Notes: generated by a model from the sequence alone, not told the origin. A stretch of 49,608 bases of DNA from JAZDKP01 sp043802925 (GCA_043802925.1 JAZDKP010000004.1:1-49608); one strand, 5' to 3'. Shown: positions 25,670-34,499, counted from the first letter of the stretch. Numbers and translations: made by a program.

Positions 25670-27151
25670 TCACCGCACGTATACGAACTGCTTGACGCTC
25701 TGGCGCGCATCGATGCGCAGGCGAACCAGGTAAACGCCCGCGGCAACCGGCGCGCTCGTATGGCCCCGGCCGTCCCATCTGAGACGATGGGCGCCAGAGG
25801 CCAGCGGACCGTTATACAGGACGCGCACGGTGCGGCCGTTCAAATCAAAGATGCCGACTTCCAGGCACCGCACGGGAGACGCCAGCGCAAAGCGGACCGT
25901 GGCAAAGGACTTGACGGGATTCGGCTGAATATCGAGCGTCAGCGCCTCGGGAAGGGTGCTGGCCGCGACTTCCACGGCAGTGCCGGGATTGGTGCCGTAC
26001 GCTTCGTACGCGCCGTACGACACCATGGCGGGCCGCGCGGTGCCGAGCTTGTCGGTGAGCACGCTGTCGAAACGCGCCACCTGGCCGATGAGCGCCGTGG
26101 CCGTGGTCTTGAGCGCGTAGTTCCGGTTGGCGGGGTCCCAGAAGTAGGCGCTGGAGTAGGTGGTGCTTTTGTAATTATTGGTTCCGCCGTTCACGGTGAC
26201 CGTACCGCCCAGGATGAGGTTGTTGCGGATGTCTTCCGCGGCAATGGTGCCGGTGCAGTAGATGATGGTGTTGTGATACACCTTGCGGTTGAGGTTGGGG
26301 CCGCAGGTGTATTCGAGATGGGCGATGTTGAGCAGCACGTTGTTGCGGTACATGATGTCGTCCGTTTCGTAGGAACGGTTGTCGCGGAACTTGCCAGGGG
26401 CCATGCAGCCGCCGCCGAAGCAGAAGCCCATCATGTCCTGGCCCGGGCCTATGATGTTGCCTTCGATGATGTTGTGCGCCGCGCCACCCTTGAAGAAACC
26501 GGAGTAGGTCAGGTCACCGGCTGAGCTCCCCTGCGACCGGACCAGGTCATGAATCCAGTTATTGCGGATGACCATATGTTCCGGGCCGTCCAAATTAAAA
26601 CCGTTGCCGTTGCCGGCTATCCCAAGCGTATCGCTGGTGATTTCGTTGCCTTCGAGGATGCTGAAATCCCCGGGATAATTGTCATTCGTGCACGTGAGGG
26701 ACCAACCCGCCTTGACCGAACTTTCGCCGAACTGCGTCAAAATGCAATTGCGCATCTGCCAGTACTGGCCGCCGGTCAATCCGTTGTCATTGAACTTGAT
26801 GACAACGCTGGCATATCCCATGCCGTTAATGTTCAGGTTTTCGATGATGTAATACCGGTGGTTAGCCACGAACATCTCTTCGTTGGAATGTTTGATAAAA
26901 ACGGTATTGGGCGCGGCCGCGCGCGCCACAATGGGCTTTTCAGCCGTTCCATCCCTGTAAGAGCTGCATACGGACGGATAATTGTAGGTCCCCGGCTGGA
27001 TGAGGAGCGTGTCGCCCGGTTGCAGCTTCGAGAACTGGCCCGGAATCTGCGCGGACTTGGTGGCAATATACGTGGTGTCCGCGAAAGCCACGGCAAGGGC
27101 CAGGCATACCAAGCCCGCTGCCAGGAAAAATGGCCTGCTCATATGGTTCAT
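25670..27151 (-). CDS. secreted right-handed parallel beta-helix protein with sorting tail (copy 2)
   Basis: 493 residues; ribosome site AGGAGG fixes the ATG at 27151. Signal peptide about 1-25 (FFLAAGLVCLALAVAFA). From DTTYIATKSAQIPGQFSKL the body reads as parallel beta-helix rungs with recurring N/I/V patterns: YIIENLNINGMGY, MVIRNNWIHDLVRSQG, HNIIEGNIIGPG, IMYRNNVLLNI, KVYHNTIIYCTGT. Such folds are typical of polysaccharide lyases and glycoside hydrolases (pectate lyase-like or chondroitinase-B-like), but I cannot identify a catalytic site. The last ~90 residues are a FlgD/type IX-like sorting domain. It is a tandem paralogue of the gene at 27166-28623, 14 bases away. Confidence 0.8.
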   Translation of the reverse strand: MNHMSRPFFLAAGLVCLALAVAFADTTYIATKSAQIPGQFSKLQPGDTLLIQPGTYNYPSVCSSYRDGTAEKPIVARAAAPNTVFIKHSNEEMFVANHRYYIIENLNINGMGYASVVIKFNDNGLTGGQYWQMRNCILTQFGESSVKAGWSLTCTNDNYPGDFSILEGNEITSDTLGIAGNGNGFNLDGPEHMVIRNNWIHDLVRSQGSSAGDLTYSGFFKGGAAHNIIEGNIIGPGQDMMGFCFGGGCMAPGKFRDNRSYETDDIMYRNNVLLNIAHLEYTCGPNLNRKVYHNTIIYCTGTIAAEDIRNNLILGGTVTVNGGTNNYKSTTYSSAYFWDPANRNYALKTTATALIGQVARFDSVLTDKLGTARPAMVSYGAYEAYGTNPGTAVEVAASTLPEALTLDIQPNPVKSFATVRFALASPVRCLEVGIFDLNGRTVRVLYNGPLASGAHRLRWDGRGHTSAPVAAGVYLVRLRIDARQSVKQFVYVR

Positions 27152-27165
27152 GGTTCCTCCTAAAA

Positions 27166-28623
27166 TTAACGTAAATACACAAATTGCTTGATGCTCTGCC
27201 GGGCATCGACGCGCAGGCGAACCAGGTAAACCCCAGCCGCAACCGGCGCGCTCGTATGGCCCCGGCCGTCCCACCGGAGCGTATGGGCGCCCGCGGTCTG
27301 CGGACCATTGTACAGGACGCGCACCGTGCGTCCGTTTAAATCGAAGATGCCGACTTCAAGGCACCGCATGGGCGACGCCAGTGTAAAGCGGACCGTGGCA
27401 AAGGACTTGACGGGATTCGGCTGGATGTCAAGCGTCAGCGCCTCGGGAAGGCGGCTCATGGCGTCCTCGACCGCGATACTCGGGTTGGTGGCATACGCCT
27501 CGAAGGCGCCGTACGAAACCAGGTCGGGCCGCGCGGTGCCAAGTTTATCGGTGAGCACGCTGTCGATGCGCACCACCTTGCCGATGAGCGCCGTGGCCGT
27601 GGTTTTCAGCGCATAATTGCGCGAACCGGTGTCCCAGAAATAGGCGCTGGAATAGGTGCCCGTATAATTATTCACACCGTGTGCGGTGTTGATGGAGCCA
27701 CCCAAAAAGGCGTTGTTTTTGCATTCCTCCGCGTTGATGGTGCCGCTGCTGTTGATAATTGTGTTATGGTAGACCTTCCGGTTGGTGTTAGTGCCGCAAT
27801 TGAATTCAATGGTGGAGCACCCGTTGATGATGTTATTGCGATACATGATGTCATTGGTTTCAAACGGACGGGAATTGCGAACAAATTGGGAGCCCGTGCA
27901 TCCGCCGCCAAAACAGAACGCGCGTGTAACACCCGGCCCGATAATGTTACCTTCGAGGATATTATGCTGGGCCCCGGCTTTAAAAAATCCGGCATACGTG
28001 GGATCCCCGGAGGTCCCCCCCTGCGAACGCACCAGGTTATGCACCCAGTTATTGCGAATAACCATGTGTTCGGGCCCATTCAGGTTAAATCCGTTGCCAT
28101 TGTCGTATAAACCGAGCGTGTCGCTTGATATTTCGCAACCTTCAATGAGTGAGAAATCGCCCGGGAAAACGGAATCAGGTGTCGTCGTCATGGCTCCGGC
28201 CTTGATGAAGCTTTCGCCGAATTGGGTGAGCACACAATTGCGGATCTGGATATACTGGCCGCGATCATTAAATTTGAAATGGTGGTTGGCGTAACCTGCG
28301 CCGTTCATATTCAGGTTTTCAATAATATAATGGCGGTTCGCCATCAAAAAAAGCTCCTCATTGGTATGTTTGATAAATACGGTCCCGGGCGCGGCCGCGC
28401 GCACCACAATGGGTTTACTTGCCGTTCCGTCGTAAGCAGATCCCATTTGTCCGATGTAATTATAGGTTCCGGGCGCAATGAGTAACGTATCGCCCGCGCG
28501 CAATTTTGCGAATTGCCCGGGAATGGCTGCGCCCTTGGTGGCAATGTAGGTGGTATCTGCAAAAACGGCCGCGCAGAATGCAGCGGCCGTTATAAGGACG
28601 AGAATTCTTATACTTATCAACAT
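27166..28623 (-). CDS. secreted right-handed parallel beta-helix protein with sorting tail (copy 1)
   Basis: 485 residues, ATG at 28623, signal peptide about 1-22 (LVLITAAAFCAAVFA). Same architecture as its downstream copy: DTTYIATKGAAIPGQFAKL, beta-helix rungs YIIENLNMNGAGY, MVIRNNWVHNLVRSQG, HNILEGNIIGPG, KVYHNTIINSSGT, then a sorting domain. The tails of the two copies are nearly identical (for example PNPVKSFATVRF and WDGRGHTSAPVAAGVYLV in both), while the rungs differ more. The GGAGG at about ten bases from the ATG is rather far. Cysteine-containing loops (FCFGGGCTG) are conserved in both. Likely an extracellular glycan-binding or -cleaving protein. Confidence 0.8.
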   Translation of the reverse strand: MLISIRILVLITAAAFCAAVFADTTYIATKGAAIPGQFAKLRAGDTLLIAPGTYNYIGQMGSAYDGTASKPIVVRAAAPGTVFIKHTNEELFLMANRHYIIENLNMNGAGYANHHFKFNDRGQYIQIRNCVLTQFGESFIKAGAMTTTPDSVFPGDFSLIEGCEISSDTLGLYDNGNGFNLNGPEHMVIRNNWVHNLVRSQGGTSGDPTYAGFFKAGAQHNILEGNIIGPGVTRAFCFGGGCTGSQFVRNSRPFETNDIMYRNNIINGCSTIEFNCGTNTNRKVYHNTIINSSGTINAEECKNNAFLGGSINTAHGVNNYTGTYSSAYFWDTGSRNYALKTTATALIGKVVRIDSVLTDKLGTARPDLVSYGAFEAYATNPSIAVEDAMSRLPEALTLDIQPNPVKSFATVRFTLASPMRCLEVGIFDLNGRTVRVLYNGPQTAGAHTLRWDGRGHTSAPVAAGVYLVRLRVDARQSIKQFVYLR

Positions 28624-28642
28624 AATCGGTTAACCTCCGGAT

Positions 28643-28675
28643 AAAAAAAAACCCCGCCACAAGGGACGGGGTTTT
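28643..28675 (-). terminator. intrinsic terminator after the sigma-54-controlled gene
   Basis: A 9-bp stem (CGGGGTTTT / AAAACCCCG, 28667-28675 and 28648-28656) with a 10-base loop, followed on the minus strand by a T-run. It lies 17 bases after the stop of the gene at 28692-29732 and 20 bases before the start of the next gene, so read-through would be needed for one transcript to cover both. Confidence 0.85.
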
Positions 28676-28691
28676 AAAAACCAATAAAGGG

Positions 28692-29732
28692 TTATTGCAT
28701 CATTATCATTCGTTTAACAATCGAACGGCTGCCAGCCGTAAGCTTGTAAATGTAAACACCACTGTTAACCTTGAGACTGCGGCTGTTGGTGCCGTCCCAA
28801 CGAACCGACTGTGAACCCGAGACCATGCCGTTTACCAGTGTTTTGACGAGCTGACCGCTGACCGAATAAACCGCAAGCTTCACATTCTGGCTGCCAGGCA
28901 CGTTAAAATTGAACATGGTGCCGCTTTTGAAGGGGTTCGGGTTGTTTTGCGCAAGCGAAAGGGTTGGCGCCATATTCACGGTCCCTTCGACTGCTGTCCC
29001 GTCATACACGATGGTTAACAGGGTGTAAAAACCGTAACCGACCGTGCCGTTTTCCTCAGACGGCATCCCGAACTGGCCCTCACCACTTGTGGACTTCAAG
29101 AGAATTCCAAGAGAATCCTCGTCCGCATGATCCATGATATATTTAACCGCATTCGTCACTTTATAGGCCTGACCTCCCGCAATCGCGTTGGATACACTGT
29201 CGTATTTCCATACTTTAATCTCATCCGAGGGAGTATAAGTGCCAGCATTAAGACTCGAGCGGAAAGCAGCATCAATCACCTCGTAATACATGGGTTGTGT
29301 GGAATGGTCCCATACGGGTTCTGTTGCGCTTTCAGAATCAATGTACATGACAGCGGCACCTGCGGAAACACCAAATTGAGTGGTCGTCGGCGCGTTGCCA
29401 TAACCCAGGAGATGCCCCCAAATATAGGCCTCAGTCACATTGGCACTGCTGTTTCCGGCCTGCGCGAATTCCTGGATGCCATGGTTCCAATAATAGCTGC
29501 AGATTCTGCGGCCATCGTAACTATACTGGCCCGGGGAGCAAAGATGGTTGTATTCCGTAGCAGGTACATTAGGAACCTTGCAACGTAAGTTTCCAGCTAC
29601 CACATGACGGTTATACATGGTGGTGCTGGAGCGATCGCCTGGAGTGGCATCGTCCGAATAGTCGTTAAAAGTAATATCCGTAGTGTTGCCGACGACCGCG
29701 AGCAGAAGCGTGAAAAGCATGGCTTTGAACAT
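28692..29732 (-). CDS. secreted protein with DNRLRE-like domain and C-terminal sorting tail
   Basis: 346 residues, ATG at 29732 after GGGAGGG. Signal peptide about 1-16 (MLFTLLLAVVGNT). Paralogue of the protein at 22661-23707: matching blocks are YYWNHGIQEFA, AYIWGHLLGYG, YKVTNAVKYIMDHADEDSLG and MPSEENGTVGYG. C-terminal sorting domain: NNPNPFKSGTMFNF, LAVYSVSGQLVKTL, VRWDGTNSRSLKVNSGVYIY, ending VKRMIMMQ. Its promoter is a -24/-12 element at 29826-29841, and the divergent gene encodes a sigma-54 activator, so expression is probably inducible. Its 5' leader is about 85 bases. Function of the body domain unknown; DNRLRE/CBM96 is an inference from pattern. Confidence 0.72.
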   Translation of the reverse strand: MFKAMLFTLLLAVVGNTTDITFNDYSDDATPGDRSSTTMYNRHVVAGNLRCKVPNVPATEYNHLCSPGQYSYDGRRICSYYWNHGIQEFAQAGNSSANVTEAYIWGHLLGYGNAPTTTQFGVSAGAAVMYIDSESATEPVWDHSTQPMYYEVIDAAFRSSLNAGTYTPSDEIKVWKYDSVSNAIAGGQAYKVTNAVKYIMDHADEDSLGILLKSTSGEGQFGMPSEENGTVGYGFYTLLTIVYDGTAVEGTVNMAPTLSLAQNNPNPFKSGTMFNFNVPGSQNVKLAVYSVSGQLVKTLVNGMVSGSQSVRWDGTNSRSLKVNSGVYIYKLTAGSRSIVKRMIMMQ

Positions 29733-29825
29733 GAAACCCTCCCTTTAATTTTGTTATGGTAGTTAAATATTAAATTATCTTATCTTTACTTTTTATTTGA
29801 AAGCCTTTTTTAGTATAAATATATA

Positions 29826-29841
29826 CGCAAAAACCCTGCCA
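29826..29841 (-). promoter_or_regulatory. sigma-54 (-24/-12) promoter
   Basis: On the minus strand the sequence is TGGCAG-N5-TTGCG: GG and GC are exactly 10 bases apart, as required by RpoN (consensus TGGCAC-N5-TTGCW, two mismatches). It would start transcription near 29816, about 85 bases before the ATG of the secreted protein at 29732. The neighbouring divergent gene is a sigma-54 activator, which strongly supports it. Confidence 0.72.
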
Positions 29842-29874
29842 ATTGGAAATCGCTGAAAAAATGAAAGAATTTAA

Positions 29875-29894
29875 GAATTGTCACAGAATTGTCA
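29875..29894. promoter_or_regulatory. candidate activator-binding sites (two direct repeats)
   Basis: GAATTGTCA occurs twice, at 29875-29883 and 29886-29894, exactly one helical turn (11 bases) apart. They lie about 35-55 bases upstream of the -24 box of the sigma-54 promoter and upstream of the activator gene, so the activator could bind here to control the secreted protein and itself. Confidence 0.45.
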
Positions 29895-29903
29895 TTGCAC
29901 ATT

Positions 29904-29932
29904 AACGTAAACTATTATATTGATTTTACGTT
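29904..29932 (+). promoter_or_regulatory. inverted repeat around a TATATT box ahead of the activator gene
   Basis: AACGTAAA (29904-29911) and its exact complement TTTACGTT (29925-29932) enclose TTATATT at 29915-29921. The repeat lies 29 bases before the ATG of the activator gene. It would suit an operator overlapping the -10 region, for self-control of the regulator. No Shine-Dalgarno sequence is obvious before that ATG. Confidence 0.4.
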
Positions 29933-29960
29933 TCTTAATCGATTAAATTTTTAGGGCTTT

Positions 29961-32366
29961 ATGTATACTGAAATTCCAGCTGAAATACGCAATAATTTTT
30001 TCCTGCACTATTTCACGCAAGTCCGCTTTATTTCCATCCTCTATGATGAAGCGGGCAACCCGATTTGGGCCATCAACCGCAATGAACACAAGTACAGGGA
30101 AATCATTGAAACGCTGATGAGTGGGCCTGTAGACCGTTTTTTTGAACTACCGGTCAAAGGCAGCCTGAAGCAGCTCTTCAGTAATGCCCGGGAAAAGAAC
30201 CCTGCGGTGTATGAAAAGCCCGTTTCCATCGAAATGCCCTGGGGCGCCATGCACTTTCCTCTCTTCCCGGCCCAACGCTTTTTCGGGATTGAAAGCGTAA
30301 TCCCGAATTTTGTGCTCGACAAGCCCCTCTTCTCCATGACCTTTGTGCCAATTGCCAACGACCGGTACCTGGGCATCATGAGCTTTCCGGACATCCTGAC
30401 CAAGCTTTCGGTCGAAAACAACAAGCCCGCCTTGTTCGTGGATGATAAAAACCACATTTTTGCCTACAACGCCCCGCTCTTCCATACCCTGGGCCTTTCC
30501 GCGCCCGTGGACCTCCTGGGCCAGGACATCTTCCAGGTGCTCGATTTCAATTACCATCCGCTCGAACTCACGGAAGACGACGCCCTCTTCACCTCCGGGG
30601 CCCGCTATCAATGGCAGGCCGGCGACGAAGCCCAGCCGTTTACAGCGGCCCAGGAACACGGGCGCATTACCAAAGACAACAGAGGCCTGCACTTTGAAAA
30701 CAATTCCCCGGACCAGGCCGCGTTTTTTAAATGGGAAACCCCGCTGCCCATCGATAAAAACCACTTTTCCATCCAGCTGGACTACGAAAGCCCCACACTT
30801 CCTGTTCCGCGGCTCGTGCTGCGGGGAAATGAGGTCCAGGGCTTTTTTTTCCCGGACAACCATGGTTATCTCTTCACCCCGGAACCCGAAGGCGGCGTCC
30901 AATGGAAAAAGAGCGGCGATTACGTGGCCCTTCTGCCGCTCCCGGACATTGACCCGTTGCTTTCGCACCGCCTCGAAATCCGCAAGGTCTTCAACCGCCA
31001 CACGTTCTTCCTCGACACGCGGCCCCTCGGGCAGTGGCACGAGACCAGCCCTTTCATCTACGCCGCGGAGGACCACTTCTACCTTTTTCTCGCTCCCGGC
31101 GAATCGCTCACGCTCCACGGCCTTTCCGTGCGCACGGTCCCCTTCAACAGCCCCGCGTCGCCCAAACGTCCGCTTCAGCTCACCGCACGGTACGTCCGAA
31201 GCGGCCGCGACGTCCAGTTCAACGTCTCGTTCCAGCAGAACTTCGTGTACCCGCTCCGGCTCAACTATATCATGTACCAGTTCGACGACGTCACCGAACT
31301 CCGCCGCGACATCAACCACCTCCAACAGGAACGCAACAAACTCGCCACCATCCTACGGAACGAGAGCGCTTTCATCGGCCAGTCCAAAGGCATCCAGGCC
31401 ATCCGCACGGACCTCGCCACGGTCTCGGCCTCCGGGCTCTCCGTGCTTATTGAAGGGGAAACAGGGTCGGGCAAGGAGGTGCTGGCCCTGGCCGTGCACG
31501 ACGAAAGCCCGCGCAAGGACAAGCCGTTTGTCAAAATCGACTGCTCCACCATCCCCGAGGAACTCATGGAAAGCGAGCTCTTTGGCCATGAGCGCGGCTC
31601 GTTTACGGGCGCAGTGGCGTCGCATACCGGCCGCTTTGAGCAGGCCCAGGGCGGCACCGTATTTCTGGACGAAGTGGCGAACCTCTCTTTACGCATCCAG
31701 GCCAAGCTGCTGAACGTGTTCCAGGACCGGCGAATCCAGCCCGTGGGCTCCACCAAGACCGTGCCCCTCGACATCCGCATCGTGGCCGCCTCCAATGTGT
31801 CGCTCCGTGAACTCATCGAGACCCACCGCTTCCGCAAGGACCTCTACTACCGGCTCAACCAGGTCCGTTTTGTCCTGCCTCCCTTGCGCGAGCGGCGCGA
31901 GGACATCCCGGCCCTCGTGGACTATTTCATCCGCCAGGCGGACCAGACCTACAAAAAGGCCGTGACCCACATCAACGCCGAGGCCATGAAAAAACTCTTC
32001 CACGCCGAATTCCCCGGAAACGTTCGCGAACTGCGCAACATCATCCTCCGCGCGGTCCTCTTTTGCAAGAGCGACACCATTGCGCCCGAGGACGTGGAAA
32101 TCGAGGAGTTCGAGGGGGGCAAAACACCCGAAAAAAGCACGCCGCAGCACGAAGAGGAACCCACGGGCAAAACCGCAGGCGTGACCCCCGAGGCCTTTGC
32201 CGAGGCGCTCGCCGTTGCAGGGGGCAACCTTTCAAAAGTGGCGCGTCATTTCAGCGTGAGCCGCGTAACGGCCTACAAACTGGCCAAGTCCTTCCGGATG
32301 GACCTCACCGATTTCCGGCAGAACCCGGGCGCCACGGGCTTCAAGTCCCCGCACCCGTTGCAGTAA
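29961..32366 (+). CDS. sigma-54-dependent transcriptional activator with unusual sensor region
   Basis: 801 residues. Residues 1-220 hold an N-terminal PAS-like part (NKPALFVDDKNHIFAYNAPLF at about 152-172). Residues about 225-440 look like a beta sandwich of the laminin-G/jelly-roll type (HFSIQLDYES, HRLEIRKVFNRHTFFLDTR, YLFLAPGESLTLHGL). A short coiled coil follows (about 445-470). The AAA+ domain has Walker A GETGSGKE (about 499-506), the sigma-54 contact loop GSFTGA (about 545-550), Walker B GGTVFLDEV and sensor FPGNVRELRN. A Fis-type HTH closes the protein (GNLSKVARHFSVSRVTAYKL, about 753-772). No receiver domain, so it is probably ligand-controlled rather than phosphorylated. Likely controls the divergent secreted protein and perhaps the operon beyond it. 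Confidence 0.92.
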   Translation: MYTEIPAEIRNNFFLHYFTQVRFISILYDEAGNPIWAINRNEHKYREIIETLMSGPVDRFFELPVKGSLKQLFSNAREKNPAVYEKPVSIEMPWGAMHFPLFPAQRFFGIESVIPNFVLDKPLFSMTFVPIANDRYLGIMSFPDILTKLSVENNKPALFVDDKNHIFAYNAPLFHTLGLSAPVDLLGQDIFQVLDFNYHPLELTEDDALFTSGARYQWQAGDEAQPFTAAQEHGRITKDNRGLHFENNSPDQAAFFKWETPLPIDKNHFSIQLDYESPTLPVPRLVLRGNEVQGFFFPDNHGYLFTPEPEGGVQWKKSGDYVALLPLPDIDPLLSHRLEIRKVFNRHTFFLDTRPLGQWHETSPFIYAAEDHFYLFLAPGESLTLHGLSVRTVPFNSPASPKRPLQLTARYVRSGRDVQFNVSFQQNFVYPLRLNYIMYQFDDVTELRRDINHLQQERNKLATILRNESAFIGQSKGIQAIRTDLATVSASGLSVLIEGETGSGKEVLALAVHDESPRKDKPFVKIDCSTIPEELMESELFGHERGSFTGAVASHTGRFEQAQGGTVFLDEVANLSLRIQAKLLNVFQDRRIQPVGSTKTVPLDIRIVAASNVSLRELIETHRFRKDLYYRLNQVRFVLPPLRERREDIPALVDYFIRQADQTYKKAVTHINAEAMKKLFHAEFPGNVRELRNIILRAVLFCKSDTIAPEDVEIEEFEGGKTPEKSTPQHEEEPTGKTAGVTPEAFAEALAVAGGNLSKVARHFSVSRVTAYKLAKSFRMDLTDFRQNPGATGFKSPHPLQ

Positions 32367-32381
32367 GGAAAACCTTCCCGG

Positions 32382-33557
32382 TCAATCGGCCGCCACCCGG
32401 TTTGGAATGCCAAAGAAGTCGCGCTTGACTTCAAGATAATACAGATAGTCCTGGTAGGGCACGTCCGCCTGCACGCGGTGATCCACGTGCGGGATGAAGC
32501 CCCCCTCCTCCACCAGCGGCCTAAGCTGTTCCATTTCCTTTTTAATGGCCGACTTGCCCTTGAGCAGCACGACCTTGTCGACCCCGCCCATCATGCGAAT
32601 GCCCGGGTTTTCACGGCGGAGTTTGCCGGGGTGGATGCCGGCCGCCACTTCGAGCGGGAACATGATGTTGACCCCGTTGTTGAGCCAGCCGGGCATGAGC
32701 TTGCGGAAGTCGCCGTCGCAATCAACGAACGCGTACTGGTTGCCGTTTGCGCGATAGATGCTCATGGCTTTGTTGAGCGCGGCCCCACATTTATCGATAA
32801 AGAAATCGGGCGTCACGATGGGGCCGTTCTTGAACGCGATGTCCTCCCAGTATGACACCAGGTCAATGCTCATGTGTTTTGTGATTTCGCGTGCAATGTG
32901 GCTCGTAACGCTGCTGATGTCATCCAGGATTTCATTGAGAAGTTCGGGCTGATCATAAATACCCATGGCAATGCCCTCGAAACCCATCCAGTTCCGTATC
33001 CAGCCCGCGGTGGAACCGCCGCTGACCTTGAGCACATAGTTGCGGTCTTTGACCTTTGCGCCAATTTCGGCAAGGTTGGCCGGAAGGCGGCCGGGCGTGG
33101 CGGGGTTGAGGCGTGCTTTGAAATCAACGTACGAGGCGCGGTCCTTGATGGGGAACTCAATGTAATGCGGAATGGTGTCCGTGCCGTCTGTAAATATTTC
33201 GCATTTGACCCGTTCATGGTCCAGGATGATTTTATGCCGCCCGTCGTCCTGCAGCACGACGGTTTCGAACGAAGGGAAAAGCGCGGTCTTGACCGGCACA
33301 TGCTTGGCCCAGACGTCAAACCCGAAATAGATGTCCGCCTTATCGTTGCTGTTGACCCAGGAAGGCAGCCCTTCGTTATGCCAGCGCCGGAGCGTGTCGT
33401 TCCAGTACCCGAATTCTGTGTCAATGATACGGTCGGGCCTTTTAAATTCCATGGTGTTAAAAAAGCGCTCGCGCGGGCTCATTTCACCGGGTTTGACTTC
33501 AACATTTGAAAGGTCCTGTGCTTTTTCGTACAGGGCATTCATTTCATTGGCATCCAT
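32382..33557 (-). CDS. UroD/MtaA-family protein
   Basis: 391 residues of the uroporphyrinogen-decarboxylase superfamily: SPRERFFNTMEFKRPDRI at the start, VSYWEDIAFKNGPIVTPDFF, NQYAFVDCDGDFRKLMPGWL, MFPLEVAAGIHPGKLRR and GFIPHVDHRVQADVP near the end. These blocks fit the MtaA/CmuA-like corrinoid methyltransferase branch rather than HemE. HemE is normally a single biosynthetic gene near heme genes, which are absent here. Members of this branch are often paired with AraC regulators; this one is divergent from the AraC gene at 33714, with a 156-base AT-rich interval holding both promoters. A role in methyl or substrate transfer in a catabolic pathway is only a guess. Confidence 0.8.
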   Translation of the reverse strand: MDANEMNALYEKAQDLSNVEVKPGEMSPRERFFNTMEFKRPDRIIDTEFGYWNDTLRRWHNEGLPSWVNSNDKADIYFGFDVWAKHVPVKTALFPSFETVVLQDDGRHKIILDHERVKCEIFTDGTDTIPHYIEFPIKDRASYVDFKARLNPATPGRLPANLAEIGAKVKDRNYVLKVSGGSTAGWIRNWMGFEGIAMGIYDQPELLNEILDDISSVTSHIAREITKHMSIDLVSYWEDIAFKNGPIVTPDFFIDKCGAALNKAMSIYRANGNQYAFVDCDGDFRKLMPGWLNNGVNIMFPLEVAAGIHPGKLRRENPGIRMMGGVDKVVLLKGKSAIKKEMEQLRPLVEEGGFIPHVDHRVQADVPYQDYLYYLEVKRDFFGIPNRVAAD

Positions 33558-33713
33558 GGAATCGTCCTTTTTTTATGGGTGGAATCTCTGTTGGGCCACA
33601 ATAAAGATAGCCCATTCCAGACGGATAACAAATAGATGGAAATAACATTATATGGATTATTATAATATTATAAGCATTTAATACTCTAATATATCAAGAT
33701 ATTTGCAGTGCTC

Positions 33714-34499
33714 ATGGATTTAAATAAGCTAAAATCGAATTCTTCACCGAGGCTGAACCTGGCCAATTACTTCACAACCGGGCCGAAAAGAGACTACTGG
33801 GGTCCCCGGGTGTTGAAGGATTACGAGTTCGTATATATAGTTGAAGGCGAGGGATATTATTTTGATGACCAGAAGGCGCACCTGGAGTTTGGCAAGAACG
33901 AATTGATCCTGATTCCCCCGGCCGTCCGCCACACGGTGGCCTGCGATAAAGTTCCGGGCACGGTCATCAGCTGCATTCATTTTGACTGCGCGCGGGAGTT
34001 CGCGGGCCGCGTACCGCGCAAATTCACGGCCACCAGCGACGCCGAGATTCTCGCGCTTTTCCGCAAGGCCGCAGAGGAATATGATCACAAACGGCCGGGC
34101 CACGCACATCTGCTGAATGCGCTGCTGATGGAGATTCTCGTCCGCCTGGCCCGCCTGGAGTTAAAACCCGAAGGCCCCGAACCGCCGATGAAGGTGCGTC
34201 AGGCACAGCGGTACATGGAGCGCCGGTACCGGGATGCGGTGACGCGCACGGACATCGCGCGCCACCTGGAGGTCACGCCCGAGTATCTGAACTTCCTTTT
34301 CCAGAAACACTGCCGTATGACGCCGCTCGATTATCTGCTTGACCTGCGCCTCCGGACCGCCAAAGCGCTGCTCCGCAACCCCGGGTGGAACGTGTCGGAC
34401 GTGGCGCGTGAGGTGGGCTTTGAGGATCCGCTTTATTTTTCGCGGGTGTTCCGCAAGCGCGTGGGCGTCCCGCCGCGGGAGTATGCAGGGACGCTGTAA
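33714..34499 (+). CDS. AraC-family transcriptional regulator
   Basis: 261 residues from the ATG at 33714 (a GTG six bases upstream is possible). N-terminal cupin-like sensor: VLKDYEFVYIVEGEGYYF, LEFGKNELILIPPAVRHTV. C-terminal pair of HTH motifs: YRDAVTRTDIARHLEVTPEY and WNVSDVAREVGFEDPLYFSR, ending RVFRKRVGVPPREYAGTL. Divergent from the UroD-family gene at 32382-33557, which it probably activates. The last ~140 bases of the gene and about 55 bases beyond are duplicated at 38201-38398. Confidence 0.9.
   Translation: MDLNKLKSNSSPRLNLANYFTTGPKRDYWGPRVLKDYEFVYIVEGEGYYFDDQKAHLEFGKNELILIPPAVRHTVACDKVPGTVISCIHFDCAREFAGRVPRKFTATSDAEILALFRKAAEEYDHKRPGHAHLLNALLMEILVRLARLELKPEGPEPPMKVRQAQRYMERRYRDAVTRTDIARHLEVTPEYLNFLFQKHCRMTPLDYLLDLRLRTAKALLRNPGWNVSDVAREVGFEDPLYFSRVFRKRVGVPPREYAGTL

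Noticed and set aside
30147..31325. Minus-strand open frame of about 390 codons
   Set aside because: Shadow of the sigma-54 activator gene; no recognisable protein and no start signals.
32382..33557. Reading the UroD-family genes as hemE (heme biosynthesis)
   Set aside because: The sequence blocks fit the MtaA/CmuA-like branch, two copies are present with AraC partners, and no heme genes are near.
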